A stretch of DNA of 64,000 nucleotides. Source: Candidatus Dependentiae bacterium Noda2021. GTDB lineage: Bacteria; Babelota; Babeliae; Babelales; Vermiphilaceae. A program made the translations under genes and the position numbers. Numbering within the stretch: the first letter of the stretch is position 1; each line of letters starts with the position of its first letter. The notes beneath the pieces are model-generated. The model was not told the DNA's origin. It was given only the letters and a program-made list of their open reading frames with translations, and did no database searches. Positions 27,295 to 35,324 of this stretch are shown piece after piece. Where the stretch lies: the NCBI GenBank assembly GCA_020886235.1, contig AP025250.1:1118715-1182714 (forward strand), read 5' to 3'.

Positions 27295-27994
27295 ACCACG
27301 CCCCCTTTTTATTTTTTTTTATAATAATCTGATTTTCAAATCTAACATCTGCTGTTAATGCATGAGGAGCATGAGGGCTGCTTACAGATAAATTTTTTTT
27401 TAAATTATTACATTTGGTAAGAAGCTCTTCGGTAAATGGCATAGTACACGTGCAAATAATAGTTAAGCTATTATCGTTGCCCTGAAGAGTGATATTAAAA
27501 TCGTCCTGATAGCGTATTTTATAACTGCTCCACACATGGTCTGGAAGATGGCAAATCCACTGTAAAAATTTTTCTGATGGGTACACAAGCTGAGCCGTTT
27601 GTATAACTGGTGTATTGCAAAGAGATTGTTCTTGATAATAAACAATTGGTTGTAGCATGCCATTTTTGGTAACAACATATTCATCGTTGATTTTTGCGAT
27701 TATAGAATCATTTACTAACTCAACGTGAGCCTGCCCGTTATTATACCGTCGTAATGTTGATTGTTTTATTTCTTTGTGCGTTTCAAGATATGTGCGAAAT
27801 TTTTTTTTCAGTTTTGAAGATTTGCTGATCTGATTTAGTACACTTTGCGTGTAGGTTGGCGAGAATGAACTGGCCTCGTTAAGAAAAAAAGGTACCGTGC
27901 AAAACCATAAAGCACAGGCTGGAATTATGCAGAGCACAGTAAGTATACAAATCGGCGACAATGAGGCGAGAGCGTATTTAACCCTTATGGTCAT
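27287..27994 (-). CDS. ftsQ: FtsQ-like division protein (POTRA domain)
   Basis: About 235 residues. I start it at ATG 27994, giving MTIRVKYALASLSPICILTV, a short cytoplasmic N-terminus and one membrane helix. A periplasmic region follows whose beginning is POTRA-like and whose end (LTADVRFENQIIIKK) matches the closing strand of FtsQ/DivIB. Sequence identity to known FtsQ is low; the call rests on architecture and on its place upstream of ftsA and ftsZ. FtsQ links the Z-ring to the FtsB/L septal synthase complex. A weak promoter (TTGACT at 28069-28074, minus strand) lies upstream. Confidence 0.7.
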   Translation of the reverse strand: MTIRVKYALASLSPICILTVLCIIPACALWFCTVPFFLNEASSFSPTYTQSVLNQISKSSKLKKKFRTYLETHKEIKQSTLRRYNNGQAHVELVNDSIIAKINDEYVVTKNGMLQPIVYYQEQSLCNTPVIQTAQLVYPSEKFLQWICHLPDHVWSSYKIRYQDDFNITLQGNDNSLTIICTCTMPFTEELLTKCNNLKKNLSVSSPHAPHALTADVRFENQIIIKKNKKGAWCG

Positions 27995-28129
27995 TGTTTT
28001 CCCTATTTCCCTAAAACAATGTAGCACAGGCGATCACACTTATTTTTTTATTATTTTTATGTTTTAATAGTCAACAGTTTGCACATGTTTATCAACATTT
28101 ACTCCCATTGAAAATTTTTTAAAAAATAA

Positions 28130-28163
28130 AAAAGCCACAATGTTGTTTAGCATTGTGGCTTTT
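28130..28163. terminator. Bidirectional terminator downstream of rlmB
   Basis: Thirteen-bp perfect stem AAAAGCCACAATG / CATTGTGGCTTTT with an 8-nt loop, 21 bp past the rlmB stop. Confidence 0.85.
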
Positions 28164-28183
28164 AAGTTAATTGACCTATACGA

Positions 28184-28921
28184 TTATTTTTTAATGTGTT
28201 GTGATGCAATGAACATCAAAATTCCTGCTGCAACTGACGCATTGTATGAAATATCTGGGGTGCGTTGTGGTATGGTTATTGTGGTGCCAAATTTACTCAT
28301 TCCTTGGCTAATACCTTCACCTTCGCTGCCAATTACCAAAACCATAGGTTGTGTGTAATGTACCGTAGTAGCATCGGTACCATCAAATGCGGCTAAATAA
28401 AATGAGTAACCAAGCTTTGATAACTCTTGAGCGGCAGTAATGGGTGTTTGGGCAATATAAATTTCCAAATGCTCAGCAAGTCCCGCAGATGCTTTGAGCG
28501 TTGCAGAATTAATTGGAGCGCTAAATCGTTTATTTAAAATAATACCCGACACGCCGGTACAATATGCCGATCTTAAAATTGCTCCCAAATTTCTGTTGTC
28601 TTGAATACCATCAAGCATAAGCAAGAAAGGATGTTTTTGTGGATCAAATGGCTTTGACCTAAAAGCAAACGGTTGTACCCACGCTACGATGCCTTGATGA
28701 TCAATACTTCCTGCCATGCGATCAAGCACATTGCGGTCTACATATTGAATAGGAATTTTTTTTGCGACCAACAAAGGCGCAATTGAAGTATGCCACGCTT
28801 TAGGCTCGGGGCGTGTTGTGTAAATGCTGATAACTTTTCTGCGCTTGGCTTTAAGTATTTCAACAAGAGGATGAATACCATAAATTAATTCGCCAATAGG
28901 CTTATTATTCTTTTTTTCCAT
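28184..28921 (-). CDS. rlmB: TrmH/RlmB family rRNA 2'-O-ribose methyltransferase
   Basis: A 245-residue SPOUT methyltransferase. The N-terminal substrate-binding domain begins YGIHPLVEILKAKRRKV, the usual RlmB start. The SAM-binding knotted domain shows motif 1 LDGIQDNRNLGAILRSA, motif 2 VLVIGSEGEGISQGM and motif 3 DISYNASVAAGILMF. Family members methylate a ribose in 23S rRNA (Gm2251 in E. coli) or tRNA; the N-terminal domain favours the rRNA enzyme. It ends in a strong bidirectional terminator. Confidence 0.9.
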   Translation of the reverse strand: MEKKNNKPIGELIYGIHPLVEILKAKRRKVISIYTTRPEPKAWHTSIAPLLVAKKIPIQYVDRNVLDRMAGSIDHQGIVAWVQPFAFRSKPFDPQKHPFLLMLDGIQDNRNLGAILRSAYCTGVSGIILNKRFSAPINSATLKASAGLAEHLEIYIAQTPITAAQELSKLGYSFYLAAFDGTDATTVHYTQPMVLVIGSEGEGISQGMSKFGTTITIPQRTPDISYNASVAAGILMFIASQHIKK

Positions 28922-29032
28922 GATAAAAATTCGATTTACAAGGTGATGTTTTATTTCAGCATGCCATAGTTTTGCGTAAAAACAAAGTTACAAAGCAAAA
29001 GAGAAAAAGATATGCCAGATTGATTCAAATTA

Positions 29033-29062
29033 TTGCATATTTGAAATAATTTAGACTATAAT
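29033..29062 (+). promoter_or_regulatory. Sigma-70-type promoter for the 29117 gene
   Basis: TTGCAT, an 18-bp spacer and TATAAT lie 55 bp before the start codon. Between them and the AAAGGAGAT ribosome site is a small stem (AATCTG / CAGATT). Confidence 0.65.
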
Positions 29063-29116
29063 AATGATATCTATGAGTATTTAATCTGTTTTGAGCAGAT
29101 TCAAAAAGGAGATAGT

Positions 29117-29485
29117 ATGAAAAAAAATATAATGGCTTTTGCCGCAGTTGTAACTGGTTTATTTGCAGTTTCTTGTGTTGATGCTGCGGTTAGACGTTTA
29201 AATGACATTAATTTTGGGTATGTTCACCGTGTAGTTAACAACACAAGACAACCTATTACAGCAACTGTAAGATTAATTGGCTGGCATACTCAGTATGGTA
29301 AAGAAGCAATCCAACCAGGCGAAACCGGTGTGTTTCAAACAGGTGGATGGGTTCCTTCTGATATTATAATCAACGTACCGTCAACAAACCGTGAAGCGCA
29401 AGCTGATTTAGGTCAAGCTAAAGAATGGAACGTGTTTGTAAGTGAAGACCCATCAACAGGTCGTCTCATTATTGACCGTAGATAG
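29117..29485 (+). CDS. Small exported protein, dispersed YxxRVxNxT family member
   Basis: A 122-residue protein with a good ribosome site (AAAGGAGAT), a signal peptide (ending VDAA) and the family motif YVHRVVNNTRQPITATVRLI. A Pro-Gly-Glu-Thr turn and QTGGWVPSDIII follow, matching the tandem triplet at 5242-6469. It lacks both family cysteines, so any disulfide is not essential to the fold. It has its own promoter and a strong terminator, suggesting independent and possibly high expression. Function unknown. Confidence 0.75.
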   Translation: MKKNIMAFAAVVTGLFAVSCVDAAVRRLNDINFGYVHRVVNNTRQPITATVRLIGWHTQYGKEAIQPGETGVFQTGGWVPSDIIINVPSTNREAQADLGQAKEWNVFVSEDPSTGRLIIDRR

Positions 29486-29497
29486 TCAAAATGTATG

Positions 29498-29530
29498 AGG
29501 TTAGGAATTTTTCCTAGCCTCTTTTTTTGT
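29498..29530 (+). terminator. Rho-independent terminator after the 29117 gene
   Basis: Eleven-bp stem GAGGTTAGGAA / TTCCTAGCCTC (one T-G pair) with a short T loop, followed by TTTTTTT. Confidence 0.85.
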
Positions 29531-29552
29531 TCAAAAAAATGAGTGAGTAGTA

Positions 29553-30068
29553 ATGAAGCGCGTAATCCTGAGCTTTTTTGCGTTGTTCTGTATAGTGTCC
29601 TCCAGTAAGTCAGAAACAGATTTTGTTAACTTTGAATTGTGGAACAAGCACGAGCGCACGTTTTACTATGCTACTTCCAACTCATTGCAGGAGGTTATTA
29701 CCAAACAACCAACTGCAATAAAAGAAGGTAAATGGGTATCAAAGTCTCTTGATACGTCTCGTCCTTCTTATTTATTGTTAACCGAAGAAATGCCAAAACC
29801 TGGTTCATTAGTTACCGTGTATCAATTTGCTCCTTTTAAAGATATGTACGTCCGGATAGCGTTACCACCCGAGGAAAAGATAACTAAATATTTAAAAAAA
29901 ATATTTGGCAAAAAGCACTTTGAAGAACAAAATTATATTTTTGGACCACAAACAGGCCCGTTACTCGGTGCCAGAAATATTACAGAGCGTGGCCACAGTC
30001 TTTCAAATAACGTTACGTATAAAGATATTAATCGTCTAATTTTCATGTGGGTCGGCCCACAGAAATAA
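29553..30068 (+). CDS. Exported protein of unknown function
   Basis: A 171-residue protein with a signal peptide (MKRVILSFFALFCIVSSSKS). The mature part begins FVNFELWNKHERTFYYAT, a strand pattern with an N-x-x-x-R/K motif loosely like the YxxRVxNxT family, but similarity is too low to call. It contains several aromatic-rich strands and no cysteine after the signal peptide. No family is recognised. It lies 67 bp downstream of the previous small exported gene on the same strand, after a terminator. Confidence 0.6.
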   Translation: MKRVILSFFALFCIVSSSKSETDFVNFELWNKHERTFYYATSNSLQEVITKQPTAIKEGKWVSKSLDTSRPSYLLLTEEMPKPGSLVTVYQFAPFKDMYVRIALPPEEKITKYLKKIFGKKHFEEQNYIFGPQTGPLLGARNITERGHSLSNNVTYKDINRLIFMWVGPQK

Positions 30069-30173
30069 GCTACGATACCTTCTTTAAATATTTTTATTCT
30101 TACATCGATGAGCGCGTTTAGGTTTAAATACAATTTTATCACTAGTGACCTCTAAATTGTTACTAATTTGCTC

Positions 30174-30203
30174 TTGAAAAATTCCCCCAAAATGTGATAT
30201 ATA
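30174..30203 (+). promoter_or_regulatory. Promoter upstream of the exported Hsp20-like gene
   Basis: TTGAAA, an 18-bp spacer and TATATA, 52 bp before the start codon. The spacer contains CCCCC, but spacing does not fit a heat-shock sigma-32 promoter. Confidence 0.5.
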
Positions 30204-30255
30204 TTTGTATGAAAAAGTGAGTTAAAACTAACCCGTTTTTTTAAGGAGAACAGGT

Positions 30256-30843
30256 ATGCTAAACACCTATAAAAAAGCTTTTTCAGCAACTTTGCTTTTT
30301 GTGGCATGTGCCAACAATATGCGTGCTGATTTGTTTACCGAAATGGTAGAAGAAATGGACCGCATGCATAAAAAAAGCCAGAAACTTTTTAAGCAGATGA
30401 CACAGGAATTCGTTCATCAGCAACCTCTTGCAGTAGACGTTAAAGAAAACACCGAAAAAGGTGTTGCAAGCGTTATAATAAAAAATTTTGATATCAAAGA
30501 TAAAACACTCAATGCATCTTTTGATGAAGATGAGCAGAAATGGATGATCAAAACATCTGCAGGTACCGTTGTTTTACTCGGTAGAGGCAAGCTGCTCAAC
30601 ATTGAAACATACCATGAGATGCGCAACGAAGAAGAAAAAGATGTTACTAAATTTTTTCATGGATATAGCGGGCGAAACAGCATTACCCGTAGTTTTAATT
30701 CTGACATTAGACTTCCCGAAGCGCACTTTGAGTATGACGAAAATAATAAACAGCTCGTGGTAGAAGTGCCACTCATTAAAAAGAATCTTCTCACCGTTCC
30801 TGTTGTTTTTAAACAATCAACATCGCACACAGAAGAAAAGTAA
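30256..30843 (+). CDS. Exported small-heat-shock-like (alpha-crystallin fold) protein
   Basis: A 195-residue protein with a signal peptide (ending near NNMRA) and AAGGAGAAC as ribosome site. An amphipathic helix follows (DRMHKKSQKLFKQMTQEF). The rest reads like an alpha-crystallin domain: VASVIIKNFDIKDKTLNASF, a central strand, then RSFNSDIRLPEAHFEYDENN and KQLVVEVPLIKK. The last part matches the RxFxLP...L.V.VPK ending of Hsp20. Small heat-shock proteins are normally cytoplasmic holdases, so an exported one would guard envelope proteins. The fold call is from pattern only. Confidence 0.6.
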   Translation: MLNTYKKAFSATLLFVACANNMRADLFTEMVEEMDRMHKKSQKLFKQMTQEFVHQQPLAVDVKENTEKGVASVIIKNFDIKDKTLNASFDEDEQKWMIKTSAGTVVLLGRGKLLNIETYHEMRNEEEKDVTKFFHGYSGRNSITRSFNSDIRLPEAHFEYDENNKQLVVEVPLIKKNLLTVPVVFKQSTSHTEEK

Positions 30844-30847
30844 TCAG

Positions 30848-30882
30848 AAAGCAGGCGCAACAAAATTGTGCCTGCTTTTTTT
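30848..30882 (+). terminator. Rho-independent terminator after the Hsp20-like gene
   Basis: Thirteen-bp stem AAAGCAGGCGCAA / TTGTGCCTGCTTT (one mismatch region) with a CAAAA loop, followed by TTTTTT. Confidence 0.85.
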
Positions 30883-30940
30883 ATTTAACTCATCTATACT
30901 AGTACCTGTTTTTTTAAATAAATTTCTAATAAAAATTTGT

Positions 30941-32065
30941 ATGTATAACAGGTCATATATCACCATAGATTCTCACGCATTAGCGCATAATATTCTCCAA
31001 TACAAAAAAGCATGTGGAGAAAAAATGCTTGGTATTGTTGTTAAAAGTAACGCATACGGGCATGGAATAGAGCACGTCGCAAACGTATTACAACAAAATA
31101 ACCACGTTGATTGGTTGTTTGTAGCAAGCCTCTCTGAAGCATTATTATTACGTAACAAGGGCGTTACTAAACCAATATTGGTAATGTATCACATTGATGA
31201 TGATCCCAGTCTATTGGCGCTGTATGAAATAGACGTGATGGTGACCGATCCGGCAACTATTGCACAACTTAACGAACTAGGTATACAACATAATAAACGG
31301 ATTGCAGTACACATAAAAGTAGATACCGGTCTTAATAGATTTGGTTTTTTGCCGCATGAAGTAGTTGATATTGCACAACATATACAAACATTGCCGGGCA
31401 TTATGTTAAAGGGCATTTATTCACACTTTGCAGAAGCAGCGGCTCAAGATACGCAATATACATTTAAGCAAATTTCACAGTTTAATGAGTTACTCTGTTT
31501 ACTAAAAAAACAAGGCGTACATATTCCCACTATTCATATTGCAAACGGTGCCGCTACCACAGCTTTTGAGATACCCCAAGCAAACTTAGTACGTGTCGGA
31601 CTTGGCGTGTATGGCCATTGGCCGTCCTTAGCTAACCAGCACATGACCCAAGAAAGATTTAATAATTTTGAGCTCAAGCCTGTTTTGACCTGGCGTTCAC
31701 GGATAGATTTTATTCGCCACATAAAAAAGGGAGACTGTGTAGGATATGATCGTACCTTTACTGCCCCGCGCGATAGTATAATTGCTGTAGTGCCGGTCGG
31801 CTACTTTGATGGATACGATCGCAGGTTAAGCAATAAAGCGCACGTTTTGGTAAATGGAAGTCTTGCTCCCGTTGTTGGTCGCATAGCGATGACAACCATG
31901 ATGATAGATGTTACGGGTATTGATGCAGTCATTGGTACGGAAGTTGAGCTTATTGGGTCCCATCACGCAATACTCCCTACGACCCTAAGCGCTCTAATGC
32001 AGAGTTACAATCCGCGCGAACTATTAACAAGAATTCATGAAAAGGTTTATCGTGTTATTAGATAA
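30941..32065 (+). CDS. alr: Alanine racemase, first of a tandem pair
   Basis: About 374 residues. An upstream in-frame ATG at 30803 would run through the terminator, so I start at ATG 30941 (MYNRSYITIDSHALAHNILQ). This fold-type III PLP enzyme makes D-Ala for peptidoglycan. The PLP lysine is in VVKSNAYGHG. The second catalytic base Tyr lies in VGYDRTF, followed by PVGYFDGYDR and VVGRIAMTTMMIDVT. Its 3' end overlaps the next alr-like gene by 29 bp. Ribosome site is weak. The two copies are clearly paralogues and both keep catalytic residues. Confidence 0.92.
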   Translation: MYNRSYITIDSHALAHNILQYKKACGEKMLGIVVKSNAYGHGIEHVANVLQQNNHVDWLFVASLSEALLLRNKGVTKPILVMYHIDDDPSLLALYEIDVMVTDPATIAQLNELGIQHNKRIAVHIKVDTGLNRFGFLPHEVVDIAQHIQTLPGIMLKGIYSHFAEAAAQDTQYTFKQISQFNELLCLLKKQGVHIPTIHIANGAATTAFEIPQANLVRVGLGVYGHWPSLANQHMTQERFNNFELKPVLTWRSRIDFIRHIKKGDCVGYDRTFTAPRDSIIAVVPVGYFDGYDRRLSNKAHVLVNGSLAPVVGRIAMTTMMIDVTGIDAVIGTEVELIGSHHAILPTTLSALMQSYNPRELLTRIHEKVYRVIR

Positions 32066-33239
32066 AATACCTGCAAAAACATCTCATTGTTGTCTGGTAA
32101 ACCAGCAGTGTGGACACACTAAAACATGGGTTGAGGTTTCGCGTTCTGCGTTGCGGCATAATATTACTAACTATAAAAAAATTTTAGGTCCGATCGCCAT
32201 TGCCCCGGTAATTAAGAGCAATGCCTATGGACATGGTCTTAATATAATCGCACAGATGCTGGAGCAATTAAGCGATGTGGGGTTACTTTGTGTAGTAAGT
32301 CTGACTGAAGCAATAGACTTGCGCATGCAGGGAGTCACCAAAAACATTTTAGTTTTAAGTATTGTAGATGCTGATCTAGACTATGCAGTTGATTTTGATA
32401 TTCAGCTTGTAGTTTTTGAAAGCATAACGCTTAAAGAACTTAATAACCGTGCCTGCGCTAAAAAAAAGCAAGTGCGCGTCCATTTTAAATTTGATACCGG
32501 ATTGTCACGGCTAGGTGTGTTTGAGCCAATGGTACTGTCGTTAATTGAAGAAGCGCTTGTAATGCCTGGCATAATAATAGAGGGTATTTTTTCACATCTT
32601 GCAAATTCTGAACAACACAACCAGTCATTTGCGCGACACCAAATCAATCGATTTATAACATTTATTCAAATGCTTGAGCTTAAAGGGATTATGATTCCCA
32701 CTAAACATATTACGTGTTCTGCTGCCATCACGGCGCTATCTGCAAGCCATCTTTCATTGGCGCGCTGTGGAGTGGGTATTTACGGGTTATGGCCTTCTGC
32801 TGCCAATAAATTAGTAACAGAGCAAACCTACCCAGAATTTTCATTAAAACCGGTTTTACAATGGAAAACTAAGCCGATTCAAATTAAGCATATTCCTGCC
32901 GGAAGCACTATTGGATATGACCTTACTTACAGAACACCATACGATGCTACTATTGCAGTGTTACCTGTTGGCTATTGGGATGGGTATGACCGCGGTTTTT
33001 CAAATAAAGCACGCGTGCTGGTACGCGGAGCAACAGCGCCTGTTGTTGGTCGCATAGCTATGAATTTAATAATGGTAGATGTGACACACATACCAGGCAT
33101 TGAGCTGAGCGACGAAGTTACCCTTCTTGGACAACATGAGGCTATTAGCGCGCACAGCCTTGCCCAGCTCATCGATACTATCAACTATGAAGTGGTTACG
33201 CGAATTAACCCGCTCATTAAGCGTATTGCTGTCGACTGA
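32037..33239 (+). CDS. alr: Alanine racemase paralogue, second of a tandem pair
   Basis: A 400-residue fold-type III racemase starting inside the end of the first copy. The core begins TKTWVEVSRSALRHNITNYK about 27 residues in, after a Cys-rich leader. The PLP lysine is in VIKSNAYGHG, the catalytic Tyr region is IGYDLTYRT, then PVGYWDGYDRG and VVGRIAMNLIMVDVT. Similarity to the first copy is spread along the whole length. It could be a second Ala racemase, a racemase for another amino acid, or the partner of a heterodimer, since Alr active sites form across the dimer. The overlap implies coupled translation. Confidence 0.88.
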   Translation: MKRFIVLLDKIPAKTSHCCLVNQQCGHTKTWVEVSRSALRHNITNYKKILGPIAIAPVIKSNAYGHGLNIIAQMLEQLSDVGLLCVVSLTEAIDLRMQGVTKNILVLSIVDADLDYAVDFDIQLVVFESITLKELNNRACAKKKQVRVHFKFDTGLSRLGVFEPMVLSLIEEALVMPGIIIEGIFSHLANSEQHNQSFARHQINRFITFIQMLELKGIMIPTKHITCSAAITALSASHLSLARCGVGIYGLWPSAANKLVTEQTYPEFSLKPVLQWKTKPIQIKHIPAGSTIGYDLTYRTPYDATIAVLPVGYWDGYDRGFSNKARVLVRGATAPVVGRIAMNLIMVDVTHIPGIELSDEVTLLGQHEAISAHSLAQLIDTINYEVVTRINPLIKRIAVD

Positions 33240-34433
33240 TTAAACCAGTTTAAAGATTTTGTGTTTGCCAGCTTTAATGATCATACCTGATTGTAAATCA
33301 ATATGCGCTTTAATGTCATTAATGGGTTTTTGATCTACATAAACCGCGCCGCCTTCGATCAAGCGTTTGGCTTCAGAGTTACTTTTACATATACCCAATA
33401 TCTTTAATACATCAATGACACTCATCTGGGTTACGTTTGAGGGCATGGTAAATTCTTGTGCCTGAGAATAATCTTTTTTTTGAAAGATAGATTCAAATTG
33501 ATGGCGAGCATTCTCTGCTTCTTGAGGGGACCAAAAACGTGAAACGATTGCTTGTGCCATATTTTTTTTCAAATCCATGGGATGCACCAAGCCTTGCGCA
33601 ATGCGTTCTTTTTGCGTTGCAATATCAGTATCAGTGGTATGCAGGAGCACGCTTATATAATGCCACATCAAAGAATCTGAGATAGACATTAATTTGCCAT
33701 ACGCTTGGGTTGCTGGTTCTGCAAGTCCTATAGCGTTGCCAAGAGATTTTGACATTTTGTTGCCGCCATCTAAACCTTCAAGCAATGGTGTTGTGATAAT
33801 TACTTGTGGTTTTTGATCATACTGTTCTTGTAAAAATCGTCCCATTAAAAGATTGAATGTTTGATCGGTGCCACCAAGCTCCACATCTGATTGTAACACA
33901 ACAGAATCATAACCCTGAAATAAAGGATACAGCATTTCGTGAAAGCTGATTGGTTGTTGTGCCGCAATCCGTTTTTCAAAGTCATCGCGTTCGGTAAGAC
34001 GTGCAAGAGTGACTTTAGCACACAGTTCAACCATTTCTTTAGTTGAGAGTTTATCAAGCCATTCAGAATTGTAATGAATGATTAATTTTGAGGTGTCTAA
34101 AATTTTTCCTACTTGATCAAAGTAGGTTTTTGTATGTTGTGCAATATCTTGTGTGGTTAACGGTGGACGCGTTTTTGATTTACCCGTAGGATCACCAATC
34201 CGTGCAGTAAAATCACCAATAATAAAAATTACCGTATGCCCTAAATCTTGAAATTGCTTTAGTTTTGACAAAACGACAGCATGCCCAAGGTGCAAATCAG
34301 GTGCCGTTGGATCCATGCCTAGTTTGATGCGCAAAGGCTCTTGTGTTTGTAGTTTTTTTACTAATTCAGCTTCAGGTATTATAGCGCTTGTACCTGCTTT
34401 AAGAAGATCTAATGTTTTTTCGATGGTATTCAT
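33240..34433 (-). CDS. tyrS: Tyrosyl-tRNA synthetase
   Basis: About 397 residues from ATG 34433, which overlaps the stop of the upstream gene as ATGA. It is a class I synthetase: HIGH motif in DLHLGHAVVLSKL, KMSKS motif in GNKMSKSLGNAIG, and a C-terminal S4 RNA-binding domain (EAKRLIEGGAVYVDQKPIND). Length and the MDPTAPDLHLGH start fit the TyrZ-like bacterial subtype. An apparent N-terminal extension back to 34574 is only overlap with the upstream frame and is rejected. It converges with the second alr without a gap. Confidence 0.95.
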   Translation of the reverse strand: MNTIEKTLDLLKAGTSAIIPEAELVKKLQTQEPLRIKLGMDPTAPDLHLGHAVVLSKLKQFQDLGHTVIFIIGDFTARIGDPTGKSKTRPPLTTQDIAQHTKTYFDQVGKILDTSKLIIHYNSEWLDKLSTKEMVELCAKVTLARLTERDDFEKRIAAQQPISFHEMLYPLFQGYDSVVLQSDVELGGTDQTFNLLMGRFLQEQYDQKPQVIITTPLLEGLDGGNKMSKSLGNAIGLAEPATQAYGKLMSISDSLMWHYISVLLHTTDTDIATQKERIAQGLVHPMDLKKNMAQAIVSRFWSPQEAENARHQFESIFQKKDYSQAQEFTMPSNVTQMSVIDVLKILGICKSNSEAKRLIEGGAVYVDQKPINDIKAHIDLQSGMIIKAGKHKIFKLV

Positions 34434-35149
34434 AAAGATACAACTCCAAACAGATGTGCAAGTATAAAACCTGCATAAAATATAATATTGATTACAATAG
34501 CGCGTAAAAAGAAGCTCAATAGCAAGCAAATAAATAAAGGAACGATCAAGAAGAGCGCTTGAGCATCTTTCCATTTATCCGGATGCTTTGTAACGTAATG
34601 GGTCACAAACGCACGGCTGACACTTACTAAGGTTGAAATTACTGCCAAAATAGTATTCAAGTAGATTATTGCTATCAAGATAAGCCCGACTGAAATGCTC
34701 AGTGAAGAGTATTGCGGAAATAAATGGGCAATTTTTGCGTGCGAAAATACTTCTTCGTTAAGCACCGGTATGATCACGTGGAATATTCGTTGTCCAAACA
34801 TCGCAAGCAGTGCTACCAAGCCAGCTATTGCAATTGCAACATATGCTACTGCATCAGACAAATAAGCAAATACTAATTTGAGCGGGCGGAACCTACCGGT
34901 AATTGAGTCAGCGTCTATAGGTATAGTTTTACCCCAACCAAACCTAAAGAGTACTATAAACAATAACCCAAGTGGATCAATGTGGGCGATGGGGTTGAGT
35001 GTTAAAAGGCCACTTGCCGCAGCAGAGCTGTCACCAACTTTATTGGTGTACCATGCCCTAAAAGCACCGGCCAGTGTAACTGAAAATAGATATGCAAAGA
35101 CGAACGTAATGAGTGTTATGATTTGTTCAATTATTTGTACACTGATCAT
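34430..35149 (-). CDS. Site-2-protease-like (M50) membrane protein lacking the HExxH metal motif
   Basis: A 239-residue protein with about five membrane segments. It aligns with the soluble-domain-free M50 peptidases found near tyrS-like genes in many bacteria: GLLTLNPIAHIDPLGLLFIV followed by RFGWGKTIPID matches the conserved NPxxHIDPxG and GWGKPVPV motifs. At the place of the usual HEFAHAW zinc motif it has LAGAFRAW, so both zinc-binding His and the catalytic Glu are missing. The second Asp ligand region is kept. It is therefore probably an inactive homologue. ATGA overlap with tyrS shows coupled translation. Confidence 0.72.
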   Translation of the reverse strand: MISVQIIEQIITLITFVFAYLFSVTLAGAFRAWYTNKVGDSSAAASGLLTLNPIAHIDPLGLLFIVLFRFGWGKTIPIDADSITGRFRPLKLVFAYLSDAVAYVAIAIAGLVALLAMFGQRIFHVIIPVLNEEVFSHAKIAHLFPQYSSLSISVGLILIAIIYLNTILAVISTLVSVSRAFVTHYVTKHPDKWKDAQALFLIVPLFICLLLSFFLRAIVINIIFYAGFILAHLFGVVSL

Positions 35150-35324
35150 GGCAATCCTGAGCTAAGGCTTTTTGGGTAGTTTAATTCAATTTAAAAATAC
35201 GGTCAAACCAACAGCAAAACCTGATTTGTGATATGCTTGACTTATCAACCTGAGCTAACTTTTGACCAGGTTTATTAGTTGATATATCATTAAAGAAAAA
35301 TCACCATTTAAAATAAAAAGTTCA

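Noticed and set aside
30174-30203. Heat-shock sigma-32 promoter upstream of the Hsp20-like gene
   Set aside because: The CTTGAA-like and CCCC elements are too close together for a sigma-32 promoter; the region fits a sigma-70 promoter instead.
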